Shown: positions 35,038 to 43,921 of the stretch, one piece after another | How the letters are laid out: every line of letters starts with the position of its first letter | How positions within the stretch are numbered: the stretch's first letter is position 1 | Source: Bacteroidales bacterium | Lineage (GTDB): Bacteria; Bacteroidota; Bacteroidia; Bacteroidales; UBA932 | Direction of reading: 5' to 3' | Length of the DNA: 64,000 nucleotides | Assembly: GCA_017429205.1 (NCBI GenBank) | Contig: JAFRPH010000002.1 | Span: 1 to 64,000, forward strand | Translations under genes and position numbers: made by a program | Notes under the pieces: model-generated | Databases searched by the model: none | What the model was told of the DNA's origin: nothing | The model's input: the letters and a program-made list of their open reading frames with translations, nothing else

Positions 35038-35795
35038 ACCGAAAAGTCATTTACACCTGCCTGACGGGCGGTTACGACCGCCTGGAACAGCCCGCCGCAA
35101 TAGCGCCGGACTGGGATTACGTCTGCTTCACGGACACCGAAGGGCAGGACGGGGTGTGGCAACTGCGCAAGATCCCGTTCGAGAGTCCGGACCCGGTCGT
35201 CCGCTCGCGGTATCCGAAGATCCTCCCGCACAAGGCGCTGCCGGAGTACAAATACAGCGTGTACATGGACGCGAACCTGCGCATTGTCGATGCGGAGTTC
35301 TACCGCATCGCGGACCGGCTCATCACAGACGAGATCCCCTTCGCGCAGGTGGAGCACCCGGACCGGGACTGTGTGTATGAGGAACTTAGGTACTGCTACC
35401 TGAAGGACAAGGTCGACACCCGGACGGCCTTCCGGCTGTACCGGAAATGGACCGGCGAAGGCCTCCCCCGCCACGCCGGCCTCTACGAGAACAACCTCCT
35501 CTTCCGGGAGCACAACCTCGACGAGGTCCAGATCCTGGACGAGACTTGGTGGAAGAGCTTCTCGTCCGGCATCCCCCGCGACCAGCTGTGCCTGGAGCCC
35601 ATCTTCCTCCGCCACAACATCCACCCGGCGCTCCTGCTGGGCAAGGGCCTCAACGCCCGCAACGTCCCTTATCTGAAATACACGCTCCATCCCCCGACCG
35701 GGAAAGAAAATACCCCGGGCCGGCTGACCTGGGGCAATCTCGTGTATCACGTCCGCCTGGGATGGCGGAAACTGATGCTGCAGTTCTTGAAATAG
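35034..35795 (+). CDS. DUF616 glycosyltransferase-like protein
   Basis: A 253-residue protein of the DUF616 family (related to the plant TOD1/MUCI70 proteins and placed among GT-A-type glycosyltransferases). It starts KVIYTCLTGGYD and contains DYVCFTD, SVYMDANLRI (D-x-N/D-like sugar-nucleotide site) and LPRHAGLYENNLLFREHN. No transmembrane helix. Last gene of the operon starting at 30263, with ATGA coupling to the flippase-ATP-grasp fusion. A role in adding a sugar to the exported polysaccharide is inference from family and context. Its stop is 1 nt from the convergent glnS stop. Confidence 0.8.
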   Translation: MNRKVIYTCLTGGYDRLEQPAAIAPDWDYVCFTDTEGQDGVWQLRKIPFESPDPVVRSRYPKILPHKALPEYKYSVYMDANLRIVDAEFYRIADRLITDEIPFAQVEHPDRDCVYEELRYCYLKDKVDTRTAFRLYRKWTGEGLPRHAGLYENNLLFREHNLDEVQILDETWWKSFSSGIPRDQLCLEPIFLRHNIHPALLLGKGLNARNVPYLKYTLHPPTGKENTPGRLTWGNLVYHVRLGWRKLMLQFLK

Positions 35796-35796
35796 A

Positions 35797-37446
35797 TTAT
35801 TCCGGTTTGTAGGAGTCCTTCAGCGCGGTGGTCTTGTTGAAGACCGCCTTCTCCGGCGTGGAGTCCTTGTCCTTCACGTAGTAGCCGGTGCGCTCGAACT
35901 GGACCGCGATGCCGGAGGCGTCGTCCAGGAGGGCGGGTTCCGCCCAGCCTTCGCCCACGACGAGGGACTCCGGATTCAGGAAGTCCTTGTAGTCCTTGTC
36001 CTCGGGGACCTGGGACATGTCGGCCAGGGTGAAGAGACGGTCGTAGTTGCGCAGTTCGATCTCCTTCGCGTGCGGGATGGAGACCCAGTGGATGGTGCCC
36101 TTGACGGAGCGCCACTCGCCCGTGGTCGGGTGCGTGGTGGGGTCGTAGGTGCACTTGAGCTCGACGACGCGGCCGTCCTCGTCCTTGATCACCTCGTTGC
36201 ACTTGATGATGTAGGTGTACTTGAGGCGCACCTCGCCGTCCGGCTTGAGGCGGAAGAACTTCTTGGGGGCGTCCTCCATGAAGTCGGCGCGGTCGATGTA
36301 GAGCTCGCCGCTGAAGGGGACCTTGCGGGTGGCGCCCTCCGGCTCCGCCGGGTTCAGCGGGCAGTCGAACCACTCGACCTGGCCCTCCGGATAGTTGGTG
36401 AGGGTGACCTTGATCGGATCCTGGACCACCATGTAACGGTTGGACCGGGCGTTCAGGTCCTGGCGGACGCACCACTCGAGGAGCTGGATGTCCATCAGCT
36501 GGTCGCGCTTGGAGACGCCGATCTTGTCGCAGAACATGCGGAGCGCCTCGGCGGTGTAGCCGCGGCGGCGGACGCCGCAGAGCGTGGGCATCCGAGGATC
36601 GTCCCAGCCGCTCACGAGGCCCTTCTGCACGAGCTCGAGGAGCTTGCGCTTGGACATCAAGGTATAGGTGAGGTTCAGACGCGCAAATTCGTACTGATGA
36701 GAGGGATAGATGCCCAGCGTCTCGATGAACCAGTCGTACAGCGGACGGTGCACGTCGAACTCCAGCGTGCAGATGGAGTGGGTGATGTGCTCGATGGAGT
36801 CGCACTGGCCGTGGGTGTAGTCGTACATCGGGTAGATGCACCACTTGTCGCCCGTGCGGTGATGGTGCGCGAACTTGATGCGGTACAGCAGCGGGTCGCG
36901 GAACATCATGTTCGGATGGGCCATGTCGATCTTCGCGCGGAGGACCTTCTCCCCTTCCGCGTACTTGCCGGCCTTCATCTCGCGGAAGAGCTTCAGGTTC
37001 TCCTCCGGGGTGCGGTCGCGCCAGGGGCTCGGGGTGCCGGGCTTGTCCACGGTGCCGCGGTTCAGGCGGATCTCCTCCTGGTTCTGGTCGTCGACATAGG
37101 CGAGGCCCCGCTTGATGAGGTCCTCGGCCCATTCGTACAGCTGGTCGAAGTAGTCGGACGCGTAGAGTTCCTTGTCCCAATGGAAGCCCAGCCACTGGAT
37201 GTCCTCCTTGATGGAGTCCACGTATTCGGTGTCCTCCTTCGTGGGGTTCGTGTCGTCGTAGCGGAGGTTCGTCTTGCCGCCGTACTTCTGCGCGAGGCCG
37301 AAGTTCAGGCAGATGGACTTCGCGTGACCGAGGTGCAGGTAGCCGTTCGGCTCCGGCGGGAAGCGGGTCATGACGGTGTCCACTTTGCCCGACGCGAGGT
37401 CGGCTTCGATGATCTCTTCGAGGAAATTCAGTTTGCGTTCTTCCAT
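35797..37446 (-). CDS. glnS: Glutaminyl-tRNA synthetase
   Basis: A 549-residue class I aminoacyl-tRNA synthetase that charges tRNA-Gln with glutamine in the cytosol. The HIGH motif is HLGHAK (38-43) after FPPEPNGYLHLG, and the KMSKS motif is MSKRK (264-268). The two beta-barrel anticodon-binding domains fill the C-terminal half (TNYPEGQVEW, RLKPDGEVRLKYTY). Length matches bacterial GlnRS, and the PEPNGYLHLGHAK block separates it from GluRS. It is transcribed divergently from the serine palmitoyltransferase gene and ends 1 nt from the opposing DUF616 gene. Confidence 0.97.
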   Translation of the reverse strand: MEERKLNFLEEIIEADLASGKVDTVMTRFPPEPNGYLHLGHAKSICLNFGLAQKYGGKTNLRYDDTNPTKEDTEYVDSIKEDIQWLGFHWDKELYASDYFDQLYEWAEDLIKRGLAYVDDQNQEEIRLNRGTVDKPGTPSPWRDRTPEENLKLFREMKAGKYAEGEKVLRAKIDMAHPNMMFRDPLLYRIKFAHHHRTGDKWCIYPMYDYTHGQCDSIEHITHSICTLEFDVHRPLYDWFIETLGIYPSHQYEFARLNLTYTLMSKRKLLELVQKGLVSGWDDPRMPTLCGVRRRGYTAEALRMFCDKIGVSKRDQLMDIQLLEWCVRQDLNARSNRYMVVQDPIKVTLTNYPEGQVEWFDCPLNPAEPEGATRKVPFSGELYIDRADFMEDAPKKFFRLKPDGEVRLKYTYIIKCNEVIKDEDGRVVELKCTYDPTTHPTTGEWRSVKGTIHWVSIPHAKEIELRNYDRLFTLADMSQVPEDKDYKDFLNPESLVVGEGWAEPALLDDASGIAVQFERTGYYVKDKDSTPEKAVFNKTTALKDSYKPE

Positions 37447-37467
37447 GGTTTGTTACCTTATAGGTGG

Positions 37468-37475
37468 CAAAGGTA
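37468..37475 (-). promoter_or_regulatory. -7 box of glnS
   Basis: TACCTTTG on the minus strand, 21 nt before the ATG at 37446. On the other strand TAACTTCG (37497-37504) is a near-match that could serve the divergent gene at 37530. Confidence 0.5.
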
Positions 37476-37529
37476 CGCATTTTAAATTATTTTTACTAAC
37501 TTCGCACCGTACTAAAATCGAACAAGTAA

Positions 37530-38720
37530 ATGGGTTTACTGCATGCAAGGCTGGCGAAGTACGACCTGCCACAAAAAATGATAGAGAAAGGGGTCTACCC
37601 CTATTTCCGTGAAATTGAGAGCAAACAGGGCACGGAAGTCGAAATGGAGGGCCACAAGGTCCTGATGTTCGGTTCCAACGCCTACACCGGCCTGACCGGC
37701 GACGAACGCGTCATCGAGGCGGGCGTCAAGGCCCTCAAGCAATATGGTTCCGGCTGCGCCGGCTCCCGTTTCCTGAACGGCACCCTGGACATCCACGTCC
37801 AGCTCGAGAAAGAGCTCGCCGCCTTCGTGGGCAAGGACGAAGCCCTGTGCTTCTCCACCGGCTTCACGGTGAACTCCGGCGTCATCCCGCAGCTCCTCAC
37901 CCGCGACGACTTCATCATCTGCGACGACCGCGACCACGCCTCCATCGTGGACGGACGCCGCCTGTCCTTCGCCAAGGCGCTGCACTACAAGCACAACGAC
38001 ATGAAGGACCTGGAGCGCTGCCTCCGCCGCTGCCCCAAGAACTCCGTCAAGCTCATCGTCGTGGACGGCGTCTTCTCGATGGAAGGCGACCTGTGCAAGC
38101 TCCCGGAGATCGTTGAGTTCAAGCACAAGTACGACAACGTCGTCATCATGGTGGACGAGGCCCACGGCCTCGGCGTCTTCGGCCGCCAGGGCCGCGGCGT
38201 CTGCGACCACTTCAACCTGACGAAGGACATCGACATCATCATGGGGACCTTCTCCAAGTCCCTCGCCTCCATCGGCGGTTTCGTCGCGGCGGACAAGATC
38301 ATCATCAACTGGCTGCGGCACACCGCCCGCACCTACATCTTCAGCGCCTCCGCCACCCCTGCCGCCACGGCCAGCGCCCTGGAGGCCCTGCACATCATCC
38401 AGCAGGAGCCCGAGCGCATCAAGGCCCTCTGGGACGTCACGAACTACGCGCTGATGAAGTTCCGCGCCGCCGGCTTCGAGATCGGCGACACCGAGAGCCC
38501 GATCATCCCGCTGTACGTCCGCGACCTGGAAAAGACCTTCATGGTCACCAAGATGGCCTTCGACGAAGGCGTGTTCATCAACGCCGTCATCCCGCCGGCC
38601 TGCGCCCCGCAGGACACCCTCGTCCGCTTCGCGCTGATGGCCACCCACACCAAGGAGCAGGTGGACCGCGCCGTCACCGCCCTCACCAAAGTTTTCAAGT
38701 CCCTAGACATTATCAAGTAA
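37530..38720 (+). CDS. spt: Serine palmitoyltransferase
   Basis: A 396-residue PLP enzyme of the alpha-oxoamine synthase family. It condenses L-serine with palmitoyl-CoA to 3-ketodihydrosphingosine, the first step of sphingolipid synthesis, a trait of Bacteroidetes. The PLP lysine is K243 in GTFSKSLASIGG; DEAHG (209-213) and His136 in DDRDHASIV stack and bind PLP. The N-terminus MGLLHARLAKYDLPQKM and GVYPYFREIES match Bacteroides SPT rather than KBL or BioF. yicC follows 4 nt later. Confidence 0.93.
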   Translation: MGLLHARLAKYDLPQKMIEKGVYPYFREIESKQGTEVEMEGHKVLMFGSNAYTGLTGDERVIEAGVKALKQYGSGCAGSRFLNGTLDIHVQLEKELAAFVGKDEALCFSTGFTVNSGVIPQLLTRDDFIICDDRDHASIVDGRRLSFAKALHYKHNDMKDLERCLRRCPKNSVKLIVVDGVFSMEGDLCKLPEIVEFKHKYDNVVIMVDEAHGLGVFGRQGRGVCDHFNLTKDIDIIMGTFSKSLASIGGFVAADKIIINWLRHTARTYIFSASATPAATASALEALHIIQQEPERIKALWDVTNYALMKFRAAGFEIGDTESPIIPLYVRDLEKTFMVTKMAFDEGVFINAVIPPACAPQDTLVRFALMATHTKEQVDRAVTALTKVFKSLDIIK

Positions 38721-38724
38721 GTCG

Positions 38725-39615
38725 ATGATCCAGTCGATGACCGGCTACGGCAAGGCCGAAGCCCAGCTGAAAGGTGGAAAACTCACCGTCGAAATCCGCA
38801 CTCTCAACAGCAAGAGTGCGGATATCAATATCAAGACCTCCATCCTCCCGAAGGAGAAGGACATCCCCGTGCGGAAGAAGCTCGCCGAGCGCCTGCAGCG
38901 CGGCACCATCGACTTCTTCCTCACCTATGAGGCCGGCGCCGCCGACGCCGCCCGTCCCATCAACGCCGAGGCGCTGAAGGCCTATTACAGCCAGGTCCTG
39001 AGTCTCCGCCGCGAGCTCCCGGGCTTCACCGCCCCCGGCGACGAGGCGAACAGCGAACTGCTCGCCGCCCTCCTCCGCCTGCCCGATGTGGTGGACACGA
39101 AGAAGGCCGACGCCATCGGCGAAGAGGACTGGCCGGCCGTGGAAGCCGCCATCGACGAGGCCCTGGACCATCTTCAGGCCTTCCGCAGCCAGGAAGGCGT
39201 CGCCCTGTACAAGGACGTCACCGGCCGCGTGAACCTCATCCTCAGTCTCTATGACGAGGTGGAGAAGCTGGAAGGCGAACGGATCGAGGGCGTGAAAGCC
39301 CGCCTCCTCAAGAATCTCGAGGAATTGGCCCAGAAGCCCGATCCCGCCCGTTTCGAGCAGGAACTCATCTTCTACCTGGAAAAGTACGACATCAACGAGG
39401 AAAAGGTCCGGCTGCGCCAGCACTGCCGCTATTTCATGGAAACCATCGACGGCGAGCCCTACCCTGGCAAGAAGCTCGGCTTCATCATCCAGGAGATGGG
39501 CCGCGAGATCAACACCACCGGTTCCAAGGCGAACCACGCCGGCATCCAGCGGCTGGTCGTCCGGATGAAGGACGAGCTGGAGAAGATCCGGGAACAGTCG
39601 ATGAACATCCTGTAA
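38725..39615 (+). CDS. yicC: YicC/YloC-family endoribonuclease
   Basis: A 296-residue protein starting MIQSMTGYGKAEAQLKGGK, the hallmark N-terminus of YicC/YloC. ARTLNSK-type ribonuclease core (VEIRTLNSKSADINIK) lies near residue 25, and the DUF1732 C-terminal domain contains GKKLGFIIQEMGREINTTGSKA. Family members are oligomeric endoribonucleases acting on RNA; E. coli YicC influences degradation of the RyhB small RNA. It is 4 nt after spt, so co-transcribed, and followed by a strong bidirectional terminator. Confidence 0.92.
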   Translation: MIQSMTGYGKAEAQLKGGKLTVEIRTLNSKSADINIKTSILPKEKDIPVRKKLAERLQRGTIDFFLTYEAGAADAARPINAEALKAYYSQVLSLRRELPGFTAPGDEANSELLAALLRLPDVVDTKKADAIGEEDWPAVEAAIDEALDHLQAFRSQEGVALYKDVTGRVNLILSLYDEVEKLEGERIEGVKARLLKNLEELAQKPDPARFEQELIFYLEKYDINEEKVRLRQHCRYFMETIDGEPYPGKKLGFIIQEMGREINTTGSKANHAGIQRLVVRMKDELEKIREQSMNIL

Positions 39616-39620
39616 AAAAC

Positions 39621-39646
39621 GAGGCCGCCCCGCAAGGGACGGCCTC
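39621..39646. terminator. Bidirectional terminator
   Basis: A GC-rich hairpin GAGGCCGCCCC-GCAA-GGGACGGCCTC between convergent yicC and the BACON lipoprotein gene, with AAAAAAC before it; it can terminate both operons. Confidence 0.75.
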
Positions 39647-39666
39647 GAATCGTATCAGGGAAGGGA

Positions 39667-41514
39667 CTACTGCTTCGTCAGCTTCAGACCATCCAGGGTG
39701 ATGGTCTTGTTGCTGGTGAAGTAGAACCGCGACCCCTTCACCGAAGACCAGTAGCGCATGGCGATGGACTCGAACAGGATCGTATCATCGGGAACCGGAT
39801 GGATCGTGCCGATGACGGCCGTTCCCGCCTCGCCGAACGTGAGATCGAAGATGTCGTAGGGCACGGCGGTCCTGTAATAGACCTTTCCATCCCTCGTGAA
39901 GTAGCCATACAGGCCCGGATAGACATTTCCGTACGTCGCATTGTAGTCGACTTCCATCTCCTTGTGCTCCTGTCCGAACAAGGTCAAGGTACCGTCTTCG
40001 TTGTAGCGGAGGTCCACCCAGTTCATCGCCACCAGCTTGGCGCCGGTACCGGTATAGAGGCCGTTGCAAGACATCGTCAGATAACCCGAGTCGTCGTCCT
40101 TCTCCTTGATGATGCAGGTGTAGGAATCGCCGGCGGTGTTGGTCAAGGTCCAGGTGCCGATCCAGAAGCTGCGCTTCGCGTCGGAAATGGCGAACTCGTC
40201 GTAGGAGTAGTCGCCCGTGTAGAACTGGTTGTCGCTGAAAGCGACGACGAACACGTACACTTCGCCGGTCAGGTTCTTGCAGGAGAGCTCCGTCGTACCG
40301 GTGCTGAGGCCCGCATCGAAGGACGGCAGTTCACCGCTTTCGACCTTAGCCAGGATGGTTTCGCGTTCGGCCATGGCGAAGGTCGTGAAGGCATAGTCCT
40401 CGAGGTCGGAGACCAGTTCCTTGCTCACGACCGTGGCGATGTACTTGACATCCTCATAGCCGGCCTTCGGCGTAATCGTGAACACGTCCACCTGGTCCGG
40501 GGCCACGAAGGTGCCTCCGTCGTGGGTGATTTCCCAGCCGTCCACCAGCTGCTTCTTCGGGCCGCGGTCCGGGACCGCGACATCGATCACGGCATACTGG
40601 CCCGTCGGATAGTTCTGGTCGTCGAAGACGATGATCACGGCCTTGGCGGTGGAAGGCAGGTTCTTGAGTTCATCGGAATCAGCGCCCTTGCAGAGCGTGA
40701 TCTCGCCGGCATCGACGGCTTCCTTCGTAGAGGCCGCCAGTTCCCGGATGAACGCAGGGATGTCCTTGCCCGCGAGTTCGCTGGGATCCAGGACGCCCCA
40801 GTAATACGGGGTCGTGGCCATGTCCGAAGACGGCGTGACCTCGATCACGTCGATCTGGTCCGGGAACACGAACCGACCGTCGGTGTCCTCGACCGTCCAG
40901 CCGGAGACCGCGCCGTAGGTGGGCTCCTGGGTGATCTTCATCGACCCGGTATTGCTTCCGGCCGTGAATGACACGTTGGCGAAGCGGGTGCCGAAGCCCT
41001 CGTGCTTGTCGACGGTGACGAGCAGGACGCCTTCATTCTCCTCGTCCATCGCGCAATGGACCCAGGGCTGGTCGGCGGTCACGTTGACCGTCATGTTGGC
41101 CTTGAAACCATACCGCATCGTCGTGCCCGCGTTGGCCACGGTCACATCGGCCATTTTCAGGCCGTCGAAGATCTCGCCGAACTGGTGGACCGTGACGTAA
41201 GTCACGGCGGAACCGGCCTGGATGGTGAGGCGGGAATACCGGCTCTGCGGGTTCGGATTCAGCTCGGACACCGTCACCGTGATGGTGTTCCCGTTGACGG
41301 CAGTCTGGACCCAGGGGCGTTCCGAAGTGACGGAGACGGCCCCCGTGGCCTCGACCACGATGGTCCCCTCACCCCCTTCGACCCCGAAGATGACGTCGGA
41401 CGAAACGACCTTGAGCTCCGGCTTCTTGACCTCGACCGGCTTCTCTTCCCGGCAGGCGGAAAGAAGGAGCAGGGCGGACAGGGCCGCAAAGATAAGATAG
41501 ATATACTTTTTCAT
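39667..41514 (-). CDS. BACON-domain surface lipoprotein
   Basis: A 615-residue lipoprotein: signal peptide with lipobox LLSAC, Cys21, followed by acidic REEKP typical of surface export in Bacteroidetes. Two BACON domains (about 36-115 and 118-200) carry the W-V-x2-A and GxxTxxVTVHQ patterns (RPWVQTAVNG, QPWVHCAMDEE). Two repeated units of about 100 residues (GWTVEDTDGRFVFPDQIDVIEVTP and GWEITHDGGTFVAPDQVDVFTITP) follow, then a beta-rich domain. BACON domains often mediate carbohydrate or mucin contact or act as spacers. It is the last gene of the SusC/D operon, so probably a surface glycan- or peptide-binding accessory of that transporter. Confidence 0.88.
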   Translation of the reverse strand: MKKYIYLIFAALSALLLLSACREEKPVEVKKPELKVVSSDVIFGVEGGEGTIVVEATGAVSVTSERPWVQTAVNGNTITVTVSELNPNPQSRYSRLTIQAGSAVTYVTVHQFGEIFDGLKMADVTVANAGTTMRYGFKANMTVNVTADQPWVHCAMDEENEGVLLVTVDKHEGFGTRFANVSFTAGSNTGSMKITQEPTYGAVSGWTVEDTDGRFVFPDQIDVIEVTPSSDMATTPYYWGVLDPSELAGKDIPAFIRELAASTKEAVDAGEITLCKGADSDELKNLPSTAKAVIIVFDDQNYPTGQYAVIDVAVPDRGPKKQLVDGWEITHDGGTFVAPDQVDVFTITPKAGYEDVKYIATVVSKELVSDLEDYAFTTFAMAERETILAKVESGELPSFDAGLSTGTTELSCKNLTGEVYVFVVAFSDNQFYTGDYSYDEFAISDAKRSFWIGTWTLTNTAGDSYTCIIKEKDDDSGYLTMSCNGLYTGTGAKLVAMNWVDLRYNEDGTLTLFGQEHKEMEVDYNATYGNVYPGLYGYFTRDGKVYYRTAVPYDIFDLTFGEAGTAVIGTIHPVPDDTILFESIAMRYWSSVKGSRFYFTSNKTITLDGLKLTKQ

Positions 41515-41523
41515 GGCTCGTCG

Positions 41524-42897
41524 TTATTTCTTGACAATTTTCGTAAGGTACCGCAGGTAGCCGCTGCCCGAATAGAAGGACCACTCACCGGTTTCCATCC
41601 GGCCGACACGGCTTCCCGCATTCGTGAACTGGTACATGATGAAGCCCGTGCACTCGTAGGACCAGAGGCCGTTGTCCTTGAAATTGACCGTGAACGGATC
41701 GGAATCGATTTCCCAGAGGCCGATCATACCCTTGTCCGCATCATAGTTGACCTTTCCGGCCGGCGTGTTGTTCAGGGAGAGCTGGTAGTAATACCCCGGG
41801 CTCGTACCCACCACCTGGGACAGAATGCTGATCGTACCCGTCGAGCGGTCGTACGTACCAACCACGTCATGGTCATGGACCATGCCCGAGATCCAATAGG
41901 TCTTGTTGCGGACGTTCTCGGAGACGGTGATGTCGAACGTGCTGACCTTCTGGCTGCTATAGTCGGCGGCCGTCTTGTAGTAATACAGCGTGTATTCGCC
42001 CGGGAAACTGTCATACGGTTGCCAGTAGTCCGGCAGTTTGCCCTGCAGGACGTCACTGCCATAGGAGAAGGTCTTGTTTTGGAAGTTCCAGGCGAGTTCG
42101 TCGAACTCGACACCGCCCAGGGTCACCGGATTGTAGAACTTGATGCCATCGGGAATGTACGCGAAAGCGACAGTCTTCGTTTCCTCGGCCTGGAAGTTTT
42201 CTCCCGCGCCGGAACCCAGATTCATTTCAATCTGACGATTGTTCAGATTCACGAAGAACTGGGCGTCCTTGCCGGCGAACTTGCCTTCAAACGTGCTGAC
42301 ACCGAAGGTCTCGACCATCTGGGCCGTCTTGGAGGCGAACTCTTCCGGCGACGTCGACGCAGGCAGCGGATACATCTTGTAATAGTTGCCGGAGCGCTTG
42401 CCGCGGAGGACGATCTCGTCCGCGGAATAGCTCAGGATCTTGAAGCCGATGTCTCCCTGATGCGCCTTGTAATACTTGTCGCCCTTCAGGCCGTAGATGT
42501 TTCCGGCGGAACCGGCCGGCGTGGCGAAATAATACAGGTTGTAGTTGAAGGAATCGAAGGCCAGGATGGGGCCGTCATCGGTCAGCATGCTGTACAGGGA
42601 AGTGCTGGAGTCCTCGAACAGTTCCGTCCACGCGGTCACTTCCGTATCGGTGAAGACCAGCGTGTAGACGAAGCCGCCGATCTGCTGGGTATTGCGGCTC
42701 TCGCCCGGGCCGTTGGGATAATAGTACATCACCCAGCCGTTGGGCGCATCCACCAGCAGTTTCTGCACCTCGCCCAGATACTTGGCGATACGGGCGGAGG
42801 CGGAATCCTCGAAGATCCGCGCCTCATCCTTCACGCAGGACGGCAGCGTCGCCAAAACCAGGGCGAGGGCCATCAGATATGTGAAAAATCTTTTCAT
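41524..42897 (-). CDS. DUF4302 lipoprotein
   Basis: A 457-residue lipoprotein with lipobox TLPSC (Cys21) and a DUF4302 body: SASARIAKYLGEVQKLL and NGWVMYYYPNGPGESR at the start, repeated beta segments after. DUF4302 proteins are found almost only in SusC/D operons that also encode the zinc metallohydrolase lipoprotein, as here, and are presumed surface substrate-binding subunits. Positively charged linkers after Cys21 (VKDEARIFED) include the acidic export signal. It lies 9 nt before the BACON gene and 19 nt after the metallohydrolase gene. Confidence 0.85.
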   Translation of the reverse strand: MKRFFTYLMALALVLATLPSCVKDEARIFEDSASARIAKYLGEVQKLLVDAPNGWVMYYYPNGPGESRNTQQIGGFVYTLVFTDTEVTAWTELFEDSSTSLYSMLTDDGPILAFDSFNYNLYYFATPAGSAGNIYGLKGDKYYKAHQGDIGFKILSYSADEIVLRGKRSGNYYKMYPLPASTSPEEFASKTAQMVETFGVSTFEGKFAGKDAQFFVNLNNRQIEMNLGSGAGENFQAEETKTVAFAYIPDGIKFYNPVTLGGVEFDELAWNFQNKTFSYGSDVLQGKLPDYWQPYDSFPGEYTLYYYKTAADYSSQKVSTFDITVSENVRNKTYWISGMVHDHDVVGTYDRSTGTISILSQVVGTSPGYYYQLSLNNTPAGKVNYDADKGMIGLWEIDSDPFTVNFKDNGLWSYECTGFIMYQFTNAGSRVGRMETGEWSFYSGSGYLRYLTKIVKK

Positions 42898-42916
42898 ACG
42901 GATTGCTTCTTAAGGG

Positions 42917-43909
42917 TTAGTTGATTTCCAGGGAAGTAAGGTCCACCTTTCCCTCGATCACGTCTTTCTGCCGGCGCAGGACGGCGTCCCGCAGTTCGTC
43001 GATCTCGACGTCGAAGTTGTCCTTGAAGTATTTCCGGACCAGGTCGATCTTGGCCAGGATCCGCTCCCGGCCGGGGAACGTATCTCCGACTTTCAAATCC
43101 GGGAAAGAAGTGTGGAACTCGTTGTAATGGTCCTTGTTCTTGGTCTCGTCGAAATCGTCTTCCGTGACCGCGCGGCCCGCATCGGCAAGCCATTCCGCGA
43201 GCTGTTCCGCGGTATTGGTCACATAGAGGGACAGCACCTCGGCGAAGTCCTCCCGGTCACTGTCCTGGGAGTACGTGGAGAGGAATCCCCGCTGACGGTA
43301 GTAGGTGTTGTAACCGGAAGTGCTCCAGTCACCGGCCACGTAGCTCGTCGGGGTGACCTGCTCGAATTCGGGCGTGTAGTTCTTCGTCTGGTTCAGGATG
43401 TGGGTGAACTCGTGATGGATGGTCTTCAGGTAGTAATGGTTCAGGTTGGCGGCGGAAGTGACATACCGGGGCAGGTAGTTCAGGCCGGCCAGGAAGATCT
43501 TCCGGCCGCCCTCGGCCGTACCGAGGATGAAGGTTCCGTTGTTCTTGTATTCCCATTCTCCGGTGTAGAAGAACATCTTGGGGAAGTAGCGCCGCGTGAA
43601 GTCTACGCCGGCCACCTCGTCGTAGGTCTCGATGCACACGTACTTGACGATGTGGGCCATCATGATCGAGTACTCGAGGGCCGGGGCGATGGTGTAGTAG
43701 CTGAAGTCGGACTCGTTCATCTCGTAGCGGTACTTGACCTGGATGTTGTACGGATGAACGTAGTTGGCGTCGAGCCACTTGTCAAAATCATTCTTGGTCT
43801 GGGCGTCCACGGTGATGACGCTCTCGGGCGACAGCGTCTCCTTCCGGCAGGAAGCAAGCGCGACGGCCATCCCGAGGCAGACAAATGTCAAAGCGATATA
43901 TCTTTTCAT
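42917..43909 (-). CDS. Import-associated zinc metallohydrolase lipoprotein
   Basis: A 330-residue lipoprotein (lipobox ALASC, Cys21) with a gluzincin-like motif HEFTH (166-170, in KTIHHEFTHILNQ): two zinc-binding His and the catalytic Glu. It corresponds to the putative zinc-binding metallopeptidase lipoproteins associated with SusC/D transporters. It probably trims a protein or glycoprotein at the outer-membrane surface before import. It lies 12 nt after the susD-like gene and is followed by DUF4302. Proteolysis has not been shown for most of the family, so the substrate is unknown. Confidence 0.85.
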   Translation of the reverse strand: MKRYIALTFVCLGMAVALASCRKETLSPESVITVDAQTKNDFDKWLDANYVHPYNIQVKYRYEMNESDFSYYTIAPALEYSIMMAHIVKYVCIETYDEVAGVDFTRRYFPKMFFYTGEWEYKNNGTFILGTAEGGRKIFLAGLNYLPRYVTSAANLNHYYLKTIHHEFTHILNQTKNYTPEFEQVTPTSYVAGDWSTSGYNTYYRQRGFLSTYSQDSDREDFAEVLSLYVTNTAEQLAEWLADAGRAVTEDDFDETKNKDHYNEFHTSFPDLKVGDTFPGRERILAKIDLVRKYFKDNFDVEIDELRDAVLRRQKDVIEGKVDLTSLEIN

Positions 43910-43921
43910 GGTCGGATGCCT